A stretch of DNA of 64,000 nucleotides from Sideroxyarcus sp045866275 (lineage in GTDB: Bacteria > Pseudomonadota > Gammaproteobacteria > Burkholderiales > Gallionellaceae). The stretch is from positions 35,409 to 99,408 of the forward strand of contig BAAFRX010000006.1 in assembly GCA_045866275.1 (NCBI GenBank), read 5' to 3'. Numbering within the stretch: position 1 is the stretch's first letter; the number at the start of each line of letters is the position of its first letter. The translations under genes were made by a program, and so were the position numbers. Positions 44,758 through 54,080 of the stretch are shown piece by piece. Under the pieces are notes generated by a model. That model made no database searches and was not told where the DNA came from. It was given only the letters and a program-made list of their open reading frames with translations.

Positions 44758-45834
44758 ATGAAATTCATCGACGAATCAAAAATTGAAGTCATCGCCGGCA
44801 ACGGCGGCAACGGCGCAGCCAGCTTTCGGCATGAGAAATATATCGAAAAAGGCGGCCCCGACGGCGGTGACGGCGGGCACGGCGGCAGCGTGTATGCCGT
44901 AGCCGACCGCAACATCAACACCCTGGTCGATTACCGTTACGCGCGCATGCACCGTGCCAGGAACGGCGAGTCCGGACGCGGGGCGGACTGCTATGGCAAG
45001 GGCGCGGACGACATCATCCTGCAGATGCCGGTCGGCACCGTCATCACCGACCTCAACAGCGGCGAAGTGATTGCCGACCTCGCACGTGACGGCGAAAAGA
45101 TCCTGCTCGCCCGCGGCGGCAAGGGCGGGCTGGGCAATCTGCATTTCAAGTCCAGCACCAACCGTACCCCGCGCCAATGCACCCCGGGCGAGGAAGGCGA
45201 ACGGCGCGAACTGCAACTTGAATTGAAAGTGCTGGCCGATGTCGGCCTGCTCGGCATGCCCAACGCGGGCAAGTCTACCTTCATCCGCGCGGTGTCCGCC
45301 GCCCGTCCCAAGGTTGCCGACTACCCCTTCACCACCCTGCACCCGAACTTGGGCGTCGTGCGCGTCTCCGACCAGAAGAGTTTTGTCATCGCCGACATCC
45401 CGGGCCTGATCGAGGGTGCGGCGGAAGGGGCGGGACTGGGACACCAGTTCCTGCGCCATCTGGCGCGCACCCGTTTGCTCCTGCATCTGGTCGATCTCGC
45501 CCCGCTGTACGAAGGTGTCGATCCGGTGCATGAAGCAAAGGCCCTCATCAATGAACTGAAGAAATACGACGAGGCGTTGTACAACAAACCACGCTGGCTG
45601 GTGTTGAACAAACTCGACCTGCTGCAGGATCGTGCAGAGAAAGTCGCCGCCTTCCTCGAAGCGTTTGGTACAGACACACGTTACTTCACCATCTCTGCCA
45701 TCAACGGCGAAGGCTGCAAGGAGCTGACTTACGCCATCATGGAATACCTCGACCAGGTTGCGGAAAAAGAGCAGGAAGCCGTCACCGCCGGCGCACAGGA
45801 ATCCGAAATCGATATTTACGACCCGTCGCTATGA
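44758..45834 (+). CDS. obgE: GTPase ObgE/CgtA
   Basis: A 358-residue GTPase needed for 50S ribosome assembly. It has the glycine-rich Obg fold (GNGGNGAASFRHEKY, GGPDGGDGGHGG), G1 GMPNAGKST from residue 166, G3 DIPGLIEG and G4 NKLD. The ATG at 44758 starts the family match. It overlaps proB as ATGA. Confidence 0.96.
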   Translation: MKFIDESKIEVIAGNGGNGAASFRHEKYIEKGGPDGGDGGHGGSVYAVADRNINTLVDYRYARMHRARNGESGRGADCYGKGADDIILQMPVGTVITDLNSGEVIADLARDGEKILLARGGKGGLGNLHFKSSTNRTPRQCTPGEEGERRELQLELKVLADVGLLGMPNAGKSTFIRAVSAARPKVADYPFTTLHPNLGVVRVSDQKSFVIADIPGLIEGAAEGAGLGHQFLRHLARTRLLLHLVDLAPLYEGVDPVHEAKALINELKKYDEALYNKPRWLVLNKLDLLQDRAEKVAAFLEAFGTDTRYFTISAINGEGCKELTYAIMEYLDQVAEKEQEAVTAGAQESEIDIYDPSL

Positions 45835-46949
45835 AAACCATCCTGACCAAAGCCAGGCGTATTGTCGTCAAGGTTGGCAGCAGCCTCGTCACCAACGGCG
45901 GCGCCGGTCTGGACCTGAACGCCATCGGCAACTGGGCACGGCAGATCGCCGCCCTGCGCGCGCGCGGGCACGAAGTGGTGCTGGTCTCCTCCGGTGCCGT
46001 CGCCGAAGGCATGCAACGCCTGGGCTGGAAACAGCGTCCTGATGCGGTACATGAATTGCAGGCCGCCGCCGCCGTTGGCCAGATGGGCTTGGTGCAAGCC
46101 TATGAAAGCGCGTTTCGCCAACACCAGCTGCTCGCCGCGCAGGTACTGCTGACGCATGCCGACCTGGCCGACCGCGAGCGTTATCTCAACGCACGCTCCA
46201 CGCTGCGCACCCTGCTCAAGCTCGGCGTCATCCCGATCATCAACGAGAACGACACCGTGGTCACCGACGAAATCAAATTCGGTGACAACGACACGCTGGG
46301 CGCGCTGGTCACCAACCTGATCGAAGCCGATGCGTTGATCATCCTCACCGACCAAAGCGGTCTGTTCAGCGCCGACCCGCGCAACGACGCCAGCGCCACA
46401 CTCATCCATGAAGTGCAGGCGGGCGATGCCAAACTGGAAACGATGGCCGGCGGTGCCGGCAGCCACATCGGACGCGGCGGCATGATCACCAAAGTATTGG
46501 CCGCCAAACGGGCGGCACGCAGCGGCGCCCATACCGTCATCGCTTCCGGCCACGAGCGCGACGTGCTATCTCGCCTGTTGCTCGGGGAATCCATCGGCAC
46601 GTTGCTCACCGCGCCCTCACTTGCGCTGGATGCGCGCAAGCAATGGCTGGCCGACCACCTGCAGGTCAGCGGCAAGATCTCCCTCGACGATGGCGCGGTG
46701 CGCGCCCTGCGCAGCGAAGGCAAAAGCCTGCTCCCGATCGGCGTTACCGGCGTCGGCGGCAACTTCCAGCGCGGCGCGGTGGTCGCCCTCCTCGACGGCG
46801 ACGGCTGCGACATCGCGCGCGGACTGGTCAACTACAGCTCGGATGAAGCCCGCCTCATCGCCAGGAAACCGAGCAGCGAGATCGAGTCCGTTCTCGGCTA
46901 CATCGACGAACCCGAACTGATCCACCGGGACAATCTGGTCCTGTTGTAA
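45831..46949 (+). CDS. proB: Glutamate 5-kinase
   Basis: ProB phosphorylates glutamate in proline synthesis. The 372-residue protein has an amino acid kinase domain (VVKVGSSLVTNGG, LVSSGAVAEGMQRLGW, NENDTVVTDEIKFGDND) and a C-terminal PUA domain from about residue 275. The 4-nt overlap with obgE is the usual betaproteobacterial arrangement. proA is not adjacent. Confidence 0.96.
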   Translation: MKTILTKARRIVVKVGSSLVTNGGAGLDLNAIGNWARQIAALRARGHEVVLVSSGAVAEGMQRLGWKQRPDAVHELQAAAAVGQMGLVQAYESAFRQHQLLAAQVLLTHADLADRERYLNARSTLRTLLKLGVIPIINENDTVVTDEIKFGDNDTLGALVTNLIEADALIILTDQSGLFSADPRNDASATLIHEVQAGDAKLETMAGGAGSHIGRGGMITKVLAAKRAARSGAHTVIASGHERDVLSRLLLGESIGTLLTAPSLALDARKQWLADHLQVSGKISLDDGAVRALRSEGKSLLPIGVTGVGGNFQRGAVVALLDGDGCDIARGLVNYSSDEARLIARKPSSEIESVLGYIDEPELIHRDNLVLL

Positions 46950-47211
46950 CAACAGGGCCAAGTTGCAGCAAAGGCTCTCGTACCCGCAGGGTGAACTTGC
47001 ACCGCAAGTCAAGTCGCGAAAGCGACGGCCGAAGCTACACTCTCGTTCCGCTGTAAGCATTTAAAGCACGATCCAAAGCGCAACCTCTGTGCAAAACAGG
47101 CAATCCATCCGATTGCTTTATTCGCGAATCCGCCTGAGGCTATAATGGCCGCTGCGTTTATAATTCCGATCGTTCGGACTTCGGGTTTATTTACATTTCC
47201 AGGAAATCACC

Positions 47212-48033
47212 ATGCCCCACTTGCAAACCATCATCGAAGAAGCTTTTGATCGCCGCGCCGAGATCACGCCGCGCAATGTCGACGCGCAGCTGAAGGAGAC
47301 CATCAACACCGTGATCGAATATCTGGATCAGGGCAAGCTGCGCGTGGCGGAAAAAATCAACGGCGACTGGGTGACCCACCAGTGGGTGAAAAAAGCCGTG
47401 CTGCTTTCGTTCCGCATCGAGGACAACAATTTCATCAAGGGCGGCTTTACCAATTATTTCGACAAGGTGCCGTCCAAGTTCGCCGACTACAACTCCAAGG
47501 AGTTCCGCGAAGGCGGCTTCCGCGTGGTACCCCCGGCGGCAGCGCGGCGCGGCGTGTACATCGCCAAAAATGTGGTGCTGATGCCTTCCTACTGCAACAT
47601 CGGCGCCTACGTGGATGAAGGCACCATGGTCGATACCTGGGCCACGGTCGGTTCCTGCGCGCAAATCGGCAAGAACGTGCACCTCTCGGGCGGTGTCGGC
47701 ATCGGCGGCGTGCTGGAGCCGGTGCAGGCCAACCCGACCATCATCGAGGACAACTGCTTCATCGGCGCACGCTCCGAAATCGTCGAGGGCGTTATCGTGG
47801 AGGAAGGGGCGGTGATCTCGATGGGCGTGTTCATCGGCCAGTCCACCAAGATTTATGACCGCGAAACCGGCGAGGTGCATTATGGCCGAGTACCGGCGGG
47901 TTCCGTGGTAGTCAGCGGCAACTTGCCCTCCGCCGACGGCAAATACAGCCTGTATTGCGCCGTCATCGTAAAGAAGGTCGATGCCAAGACCCTGGGCAAG
48001 GTCGGCATCAACGAATTGCTGCGCGGCATTTAA
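47212..48033 (+). CDS. dapD: Tetrahydrodipicolinate N-succinyltransferase
   Basis: DapD succinylates tetrahydrodipicolinate in lysine and diaminopimelate synthesis. The 273-residue protein has a helical N-terminus and a left-handed beta-helix of hexapeptide repeats (VLMPSYCNIGAYVDEGTMV in parts, GVIVEEGAVISMGVFIG). dapE lies 1.6 kb downstream. A TATAAT at 47,141-47,146 probably belongs to its promoter, though no good -35 box is seen at 17 bp. The 262-bp space before it (46,950-47,211) shows nothing else firm. Confidence 0.95.
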   Translation: MPHLQTIIEEAFDRRAEITPRNVDAQLKETINTVIEYLDQGKLRVAEKINGDWVTHQWVKKAVLLSFRIEDNNFIKGGFTNYFDKVPSKFADYNSKEFREGGFRVVPPAAARRGVYIAKNVVLMPSYCNIGAYVDEGTMVDTWATVGSCAQIGKNVHLSGGVGIGGVLEPVQANPTIIEDNCFIGARSEIVEGVIVEEGAVISMGVFIGQSTKIYDRETGEVHYGRVPAGSVVVSGNLPSADGKYSLYCAVIVKKVDAKTLGKVGINELLRGI

Positions 48034-48108
48034 CGCGGAAGTGGTGATTCAGGATACCGCCGCTTTCCCTGAATTCAGCCCCCGGTCTCCTGGAATCGAG
48101 GTGAACCA

Positions 48109-49284
48109 ATGATCGTCACGCCACTCCTGCAACTCGCCGCCGACAAACTGGCTTCCGACCTGTTCTTCTCGGTGGGCGCCCCCATCAACATCAAGATCAA
48201 CGGCATCGTGATGCCGGTCAACCAGCAGCAGAAGTTGACGGAAGAGCAGGTCAAGCAGGTCGCGTACGAACTGATGAACCCGGTACAGATCGCAGACTTC
48301 GAGTTGCATATGGAGATGAACTTCTCCTACCGCATGCCGCAGATCGGCAACTTCCGCGTCAATATATTCCGCCAGCGCGGCAGCATCGCGGTGGTCATTC
48401 GCTATGTGCGCGGCCAGGTGCTGGATATCGAATCGCTCAATCTGCCCGCCGTATTAAAGGGGCTGGTCATGGAAAAGCGCGGATTGGTGCTGATGGTGGG
48501 CGCCACCGGCTCGGGCAAATCGACCACGCTGGCTTCCATGATCCAGCACCGCAACAGCACCAGCAGCGGTCATATCCTGACGATTGAAGATCCGATCGAA
48601 TACTTGATCCATCACGACAAATGTATCGTGAACCAGCGCGAGATCGGGACCGACACCGAGGACTACGGCGCGGCACTGGTCAGCGCCATGCGCGAGGCCC
48701 CCGATGTGCTGATGATCGGCGAGATCCGCGACCGCGACACGCTGAAACATGCGTTGATCTTCGCCCAGACCGGCCACCTGTGTCTGTCCACCCTGCACGC
48801 CAACAACAGTTATCACGCGCTCAACCGCATCGTGAACTTCTTCCCTTACGATGCACGGCAAAGCGTCCTGTCCGATCTGTCCATGTGTTTGCGCGCGGTC
48901 ATCTCGCAGCGCCTGGTGCGCAATGTGCAAGGGGAGCAGGTACCGGCGGTGGAAGTTCTGCTGAATTCGGCGCTGATCGCCGACCTGATCAAGAACGACC
49001 AGATCGAAAAAATTCGCGAGGCGATCGAACAAAGTGTTTCACAGGGTTCGCAAACCTTCGAGCAGGCGCTGTACAAACTGTTCAAATCGGGCGAAATCAC
49101 CAAGGAAGAAGCCCTGCTCAATGCCGACTCGGCCAGCAACCTGTCTTCGCATATCGATTATTCGCAGACCAGCCAGGTTAAAGCGTTTGACCCGAATGAA
49201 AAACCGGCGACCCGGCCCAATGCGCCCCCGGCGGATTTCGACGGGATCAAGCTCCATCTCGGGACGCCGGGAACGGAGCGATGA
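48109..49284 (+). CDS. pilU: Type IV pilus retraction ATPase PilU
   Basis: A 391-residue PilT/PilU-family hexameric ATPase. Walker A is GATGSGKST from residue 131, the Asp box is TIEDPIEYL, Walker B is DVLMIGEIRD and the His box is HLCLSTLHANN. The C-terminal extension after residue 340, and residues such as NIKINGIVMPV, favour PilU over PilT. PilU assists PilT in pilus retraction. No other pilus gene is nearby. Its end overlaps the next gene as ATGA. Confidence 0.9.
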   Translation: MIVTPLLQLAADKLASDLFFSVGAPINIKINGIVMPVNQQQKLTEEQVKQVAYELMNPVQIADFELHMEMNFSYRMPQIGNFRVNIFRQRGSIAVVIRYVRGQVLDIESLNLPAVLKGLVMEKRGLVLMVGATGSGKSTTLASMIQHRNSTSSGHILTIEDPIEYLIHHDKCIVNQREIGTDTEDYGAALVSAMREAPDVLMIGEIRDRDTLKHALIFAQTGHLCLSTLHANNSYHALNRIVNFFPYDARQSVLSDLSMCLRAVISQRLVRNVQGEQVPAVEVLLNSALIADLIKNDQIEKIREAIEQSVSQGSQTFEQALYKLFKSGEITKEEALLNADSASNLSSHIDYSQTSQVKAFDPNEKPATRPNAPPADFDGIKLHLGTPGTER

Positions 49285-49628
49285 AACTGTACGGCATTCC
49301 GAATTGTGATACGGTAAAAAAAGCCCGTGCCTGGCTGGATGCACACGGGACACGTTACGCGTTCATCGACTTCAGGAAACAGCCCGTTTCCGCACCCCAG
49401 TTATCCGAATGGCTGCGGCAAATCGGCTGGCAAAAACTGCTGAAGAAAACCGGTCCGACCTGGGGACAATTGCCGGATGCGGTCAAAACTTCGATCCGGG
49501 ACGATGCCTCCGCGCTGACCTTGATGCTGGAAAAACCCAACGTCATCAAACGCCCGGTGCTGGTCAGCAAGGGCAAAGTGCTGGCGACCGGATTTGTCGA
49601 ACACGAATACAACGCACTGGAACTTTGA
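49281..49628 (+). CDS. ArsC/Spx-family protein (YffB-like)
   Basis: A 115-residue thioredoxin-fold protein of the ArsC family: MKLYGIPNCDTVKKARAWL with a single cysteine at residue 9, then GWQKLLKKTGPTW and NVIKRPVLV. These relatives of arsenate reductase (YffB type) sit next to dapE in many bacteria, as here. They may use glutathione; a role in arsenate reduction is not supported. Confidence 0.88.
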   Translation: MKLYGIPNCDTVKKARAWLDAHGTRYAFIDFRKQPVSAPQLSEWLRQIGWQKLLKKTGPTWGQLPDAVKTSIRDDASALTLMLEKPNVIKRPVLVSKGKVLATGFVEHEYNALEL

Positions 49629-49638
49629 TCACGACAAA

Positions 49639-50772
49639 ATGAGCAGCACTCTCGATTTAGCAAAACAACTCATCGCCCGCCGTTCGCTCACCCCGATGGA
49701 TGACGGCTGTCTCGACATCATCGGCGCGCGCCTCGCCCCCCTGGATTTCAATCTGGAAAAGATGCGCCACAGCGAAGTGGAAAACCTGTGGGCGCGGCGC
49801 GGCGATGCCGCCCCGGTCGTATGCTTTGCCGGCCATACCGATGTGGTGCCGACCGGCCCGGTGAACCAGTGGGACAGCGACCCGTTCAAACCCTCCGTCC
49901 GTGACGGCATGCTGTACGGGCGCGGCGCGGCCGACATGAAAGGCTCCATCGCCGCCTTCGTCTGCGCCAGCGAAAAATTCATCACCCGATACCCGCAACA
50001 CACAGGCTCCATCGCCCTCCTCCTCACCTCGGACGAGGAAGGCATCGCAGTGGACGGCACCGTGCGCGTGGTCGAAGCGTTGCAGGCACGCGGCGAACGG
50101 CTCGATTACTGCATCGTCGGCGAACCGACCTGCGTGAACAAACTCGGCGACACGATCAAGAACGGCCGGCGCGGCTCGCTCTCCGGCACGCTCACGGTCA
50201 AAGGCGTGCAGGGCCACATCGCCTATCCGCACCTGGTGAAGAATCCGATCCACCTGGCGGCACCCGCCATCGCGGAACTGGCGGCGACCGTGTGGGATGA
50301 AGGCAATGAATACTTTCCACCGACTTCCTGGCAGGTCTCCAACATCAGGGGCGGCACCGGCGCAACCAACGTGGTGCCCGGCACGGTGGAAATCCTGTTC
50401 AACTTCCGCCACTCCACCGCCAGCACCCCCGAATCGTTGCAGACCAGAGTGCATGCCATCCTCGACCGGCACGGCCTGGAATACGACCTGCTATGGGAAA
50501 TGTCGGGGAAACCCTATCTCACCCCGCGCGGCGATCTGGTCGATGCCGTGGCCGCGGCAATCAAGCGGGTCGCCGGTATCGAGACCGAACTCTCCACCAG
50601 CGGCGGCACCTCGGACGGGCGCTTCATCGCCGACATCTGCCCGCAGGTGATCGAGCTGGGACCGCTCAACGCGACCATCCACAAGCTCAACGAATGCGTG
50701 GCGGTCGCGGACCTCGACGCGCTTTCCGAAATCTACTACCAGACCCTGGTTGAACTGCTGGGTGAAGCATGA
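49639..50772 (+). CDS. dapE: Succinyl-diaminopimelate desuccinylase
   Basis: DapE removes succinate from N-succinyl-diaminopimelate. The 377-residue zinc hydrolase (M20) has GHTDVVPTGPV (first ligand), GRGAADMKGSIAAF, the catalytic Glu in LLTSDEEG and TSGGTSDGRF. The ATG at 49639 starts the family match. It overlaps prmB by 4 nt and is part of a chain with pilU and the ArsC-like gene. Confidence 0.95.
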   Translation: MSSTLDLAKQLIARRSLTPMDDGCLDIIGARLAPLDFNLEKMRHSEVENLWARRGDAAPVVCFAGHTDVVPTGPVNQWDSDPFKPSVRDGMLYGRGAADMKGSIAAFVCASEKFITRYPQHTGSIALLLTSDEEGIAVDGTVRVVEALQARGERLDYCIVGEPTCVNKLGDTIKNGRRGSLSGTLTVKGVQGHIAYPHLVKNPIHLAAPAIAELAATVWDEGNEYFPPTSWQVSNIRGGTGATNVVPGTVEILFNFRHSTASTPESLQTRVHAILDRHGLEYDLLWEMSGKPYLTPRGDLVDAVAAAIKRVAGIETELSTSGGTSDGRFIADICPQVIELGPLNATIHKLNECVAVADLDALSEIYYQTLVELLGEA

Positions 50773-51668
50773 GCCTGTACAACGAGGCCGTTCAGCAACT
50801 GGTCACCGTGCGCGATTGTCTGCGCTTCGCGGTCAGCCGTTTCAACGAAGCCAAACTGTTTTTCGGCCACGGCAGCGAGGACGCCTACGACGAGGCCGCC
50901 TATCTCATCCTGCACACCCTGCATTTGCCGCTTGATCGTCTGGAACCTTTTCTCGATGCGCGCCTGACCCACAACGAACTGCTGCTGGTATTGAACATGA
51001 TCGAGAAACGGGTCGAACAGCGCATCCCCGCCGCCTACCTGACGTACCAGGCATTTCTCGGCGACTTCGAGTTTTACGTGGACGAACGTGTCATCGTGCC
51101 GCGCTCCTTCATCGCCGAACTGTTGCGCGAACGGTTGCATCCCTGGATAGACGATGCCGAGGGGGTTGGCAGCGTGCTGGACCTGTGTACGGGCAGCGGT
51201 TGCCTGGCCATCCTGGCGGCGCATGCTTTCCCCAATGCCTTGATTGATGCCGTCGATCTATCCGCAGACGCACTCGATGTGGCGCACCGCAATGTGCTGG
51301 ACTATCAGTTGGAAGAACGGATCGAACTCTTCCAAAGCGATTTGTTCACTGCCCTGCAAGGCCGCCAATACGACCTCATCATCAGCAATCCCCCTTACGT
51401 CGATGCGCCTTCAGTGGCTGCGCTGCCACAAGAATACTTACACGAACCAAAGCTCGCCTTGGGCAGCGGTGACGATGGCCTGGATGCCACGCGCATCATC
51501 CTCGCCCAGGCCGCCGAACATCTCACCGAAAACGGCTTGCTGGTGGTCGAGATCGGGCACAACCGCGATGCGCTGGAAGCAGCCTTCCCGGAACTGCCTT
51601 TCACCTGGCTGGATGTCAGCGCCGGCGATGAGTTCGTCTTCCTGTTGCATCGCAACGATCTGTCGTAA
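50769..51668 (+). CDS. prmB: 50S ribosomal protein L3 glutamine methyltransferase
   Basis: PrmB methylates a glutamine of L3. The 299-residue protein has a helical N-terminus (YLILHTLHLPLDRLEPFLD), FYVDERVIVPRSFIAELL, motif I VLDLCTGSGCLAI and the catalytic NPPY in LIISNPPYVDAPS. The ATGA overlap with dapE indicates coupling. The restriction-modification genes start 3 nt after its stop. Confidence 0.93.
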   Translation: MSLYNEAVQQLVTVRDCLRFAVSRFNEAKLFFGHGSEDAYDEAAYLILHTLHLPLDRLEPFLDARLTHNELLLVLNMIEKRVEQRIPAAYLTYQAFLGDFEFYVDERVIVPRSFIAELLRERLHPWIDDAEGVGSVLDLCTGSGCLAILAAHAFPNALIDAVDLSADALDVAHRNVLDYQLEERIELFQSDLFTALQGRQYDLIISNPPYVDAPSVAALPQEYLHEPKLALGSGDDGLDATRIILAQAAEHLTENGLLVVEIGHNRDALEAAFPELPFTWLDVSAGDEFVFLLHRNDLS

Positions 51669-51671
51669 GCC

Positions 51672-53126
51672 ATGATCCTTCATATTGACCAAGTTCGACG
51701 TGAAGCCAGCGCATTGCTGGATTCCAAGCGTCGTGCCGAACTGGGTCAATACATGACACCCTCTTCCATCGCCGAATTCATGGCATCACTTTTTACCTAC
51801 AACGGACAGGCCAAGCTGCTTGATGCCGGCGCAGGTGTGGGGTCTCTCACCGTGGCGTTTATTGAGAAGGCTCAGCTTGAAGGTACGACCGTCGTCGCTG
51901 AAGTTTGGGAAATCGACCCGCTACTTGGAAATTTCTTAAGAACGACGCTAGCCGATAGCATGGCTCTAGGCTCCGGAAATATCAGCGCACACCTACATGA
52001 CTCCGACTTCATTGAAGATGCGACCTCCTCAATACAGTTTGACTCTGCGAATCGCTACACCCACGCCATTCTCAATCCGCCTTACAAAAAAATAACTTCC
52101 CATTCCAAACATCGTAAATTGTTAAGGGCCGTCGGCATCGAGACGGTGAATTTGTACACCGCCTTCGTGGCCCTATCCATTTTGATGATGCGGGAAGGCG
52201 GCGAAATCGTCGCCATCATCCCGCGCTCTTTTTGCAATGGCAGTTATTACCGCCCCTTCCGCCAGCTACTTTTGCGTCACTGCACCATACAACAACTGCA
52301 TTTATTTGAAAGTCGCAGCCAAGCATTTCAAGACGATGATGTATTGCAAGAGAACCTCATCCTTCACCTCATCAAAGGCGGAAAACAGGGCGCGGTCACT
52401 GTATCCACTTCGCTTGATGCGCAATTCGCCGACTATCAGCAGGCCAGTTTTGATATTCAAGACATTGTCCAGACGAATGATGCGGAGCAATTCATTCGCA
52501 TTCCAACCACGCTCACGCACACCCGCCCACCCGCTTTGTGCACCCATACCTTGCAGGAACTTGGATTGGCGGTCTGCACAGGCCCCGTGGTTGATTTTCG
52601 ATTGAAAGATCATTGGTGTGAGGCCAACAGCGACGATGCCATCCCCCTGCTTTACCCGCACCACTTCAGTCAGGGGGAATTTTCATGGCCGAAAGCTCAC
52701 AAGAAACCCAATGCACTGTGCCACTCAACTGAAATTGAAAAATGGCTGATGCCGCGCGGACACTATGTGCTGGTAAAACGCTTTTCTGCCAAGGAAGAAC
52801 GGCGCAGATTAGTGGCTTACCACCTATCCGCAGATGAACTCAAGACGAGCCATATCGGATTTGAAAACCATTGGAACATCTTCCACATCGACAAACATGG
52901 TTTAAGTGAAGAAGTCGCAAAAGGCTTGAGTATTTTCCTCAACTCCACTCAATTGGATGAGCACTTCCGTGTATTTTCAGGACACACCCAAGTCAATGCC
53001 ACTGACTTGCGCAATATGCGCTACCCAAGTCTTGAGCAATTGTGTGAGATAGCCCGACGAGCTAACGGATTAGCCCAGACCCAAACCAGCATTGACCGTC
53101 TTATAGAGGAGCTTGAAATCGCATGA
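51672..53126 (+). CDS. DNA adenine methyltransferase, BsuBI/PstI type II system
   Basis: A 484-residue N6-adenine methyltransferase. It has the gamma-class order: RRAELGQYMTPSSIAEFMA, motif I LLDAGAGVGSLT, and motif IV NPPY in AILNPPYKKI, followed by a C-terminal target-recognition part. The downstream gene is a BsuBI/PstI-type endonuclease, so the likely target is CTGCAG. Base and codon use are visibly richer in A+T than in prmB before it and hpnC after it, which suggests acquisition by transfer. It overlaps the endonuclease gene by 4 nt. Confidence 0.9.
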   Translation: MILHIDQVRREASALLDSKRRAELGQYMTPSSIAEFMASLFTYNGQAKLLDAGAGVGSLTVAFIEKAQLEGTTVVAEVWEIDPLLGNFLRTTLADSMALGSGNISAHLHDSDFIEDATSSIQFDSANRYTHAILNPPYKKITSHSKHRKLLRAVGIETVNLYTAFVALSILMMREGGEIVAIIPRSFCNGSYYRPFRQLLLRHCTIQQLHLFESRSQAFQDDDVLQENLILHLIKGGKQGAVTVSTSLDAQFADYQQASFDIQDIVQTNDAEQFIRIPTTLTHTRPPALCTHTLQELGLAVCTGPVVDFRLKDHWCEANSDDAIPLLYPHHFSQGEFSWPKAHKKPNALCHSTEIEKWLMPRGHYVLVKRFSAKEERRRLVAYHLSADELKTSHIGFENHWNIFHIDKHGLSEEVAKGLSIFLNSTQLDEHFRVFSGHTQVNATDLRNMRYPSLEQLCEIARRANGLAQTQTSIDRLIEELEIA

Positions 53127-54076
53127 GTAAAATACAAGTTCGCATAGACGAAGCGCTGTCGGTACTGAATCAACTGGGTATGCCAAATGAACAGTTGAAT
53201 GAGCGAACCGCCATCAGCTTATTGGCGTTGCTGGATTTGCCCATTACCAAGTCCTGGAGCGAAGCAAACAATCCAATGTTGGGTATTCGTGCGATTCTCG
53301 ATTTTTCGCGCAAACAACTAAAGCATCCTTACGCTGAAAACTCGCGCGAGAGCTTTCGCAAATATAGCGTAAAGCAATTGGTCGCAGCGGGCGTACTACT
53401 GCTCAACCCGGACGAGCCTGAACGTGCCGTTAATAGCGCGAAGAATTGCTATCAGGTGGAAGCCAGCGCACTTACCCTGCTACGGAAATTCGGCAGCAAG
53501 GGCTGGAAGAAATCACTCGCCACGTATTTGGCATCCAGACAAACGTTGGCCGATCAATTCGCCCAACATCGAGAATTGCAACGTATTCCTGTGGTCATCA
53601 ACTCCAAGTTGAAGATCAAATTAAGTTCAGGCAAGCACTCCGACCTCATTCGCCAAATTATCGAAGAATTTATTCCGCATTTCGTGCCTGGCGGGGAACT
53701 CATTTATGTCGGCGACGCAGGCACCAAGTGGGGATATTTCGATGAGCCATTGCTGCATAGCCTGAATATACAAGTGGGAGTTCATGGCAAGATGCCCGAT
53801 GTGGTCATTTATTATCGTGAAAAGAACTGGCTCATTCTGGTCGAAGCAGTCGCCAGTAGCGGCCCAGTTGATGGCATACGTCATACTGAATTAGCCGCGC
53901 TCTTCAAAGCCAGCACTGCGGGAATTGTGTATGTCACCGCATTCCCAGACCGTGGCGAAATTATGCGCAAGTTTCTTTCTGTCGTTGCCTGGGAAACCGA
54001 AGTGTGGTGCGCAAGTGACACCACGCACTTGATTCACTTCAACGGCACTCGCTTCCTCGGTCCATACTCCCAGTAA
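53123..54076 (+). CDS. Type II restriction endonuclease, BsuBI/PstI family
   Basis: A 317-residue protein matching the BsuBI/PstI endonuclease family in length and in its C-terminal half. Segments are YVGDAGTKWGYFDE, GKMPDVVIYYREKNWLILVEAVASSGPVD (in parts, holding the Asp-x-Glu-type metal site) and YVTAFPDRGEIMRKF. It should cut CTGCAG unless methylated by the upstream enzyme. Methylase-first order with an ATGA overlap is a common way to protect the host. Confidence 0.9.
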   Translation: MSKIQVRIDEALSVLNQLGMPNEQLNERTAISLLALLDLPITKSWSEANNPMLGIRAILDFSRKQLKHPYAENSRESFRKYSVKQLVAAGVLLLNPDEPERAVNSAKNCYQVEASALTLLRKFGSKGWKKSLATYLASRQTLADQFAQHRELQRIPVVINSKLKIKLSSGKHSDLIRQIIEEFIPHFVPGGELIYVGDAGTKWGYFDEPLLHSLNIQVGVHGKMPDVVIYYREKNWLILVEAVASSGPVDGIRHTELAALFKASTAGIVYVTAFPDRGEIMRKFLSVVAWETEVWCASDTTHLIHFNGTRFLGPYSQ

Positions 54077-54080
54077 ATGC

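Noticed and set aside
46950..47211. Space before dapD examined for a riboswitch or small RNA
   Set aside because: A short hairpin (gtcgcgaaagcgac) and a possible -10 box are present, but no known lysine riboswitch core or other structured RNA could be recognised.
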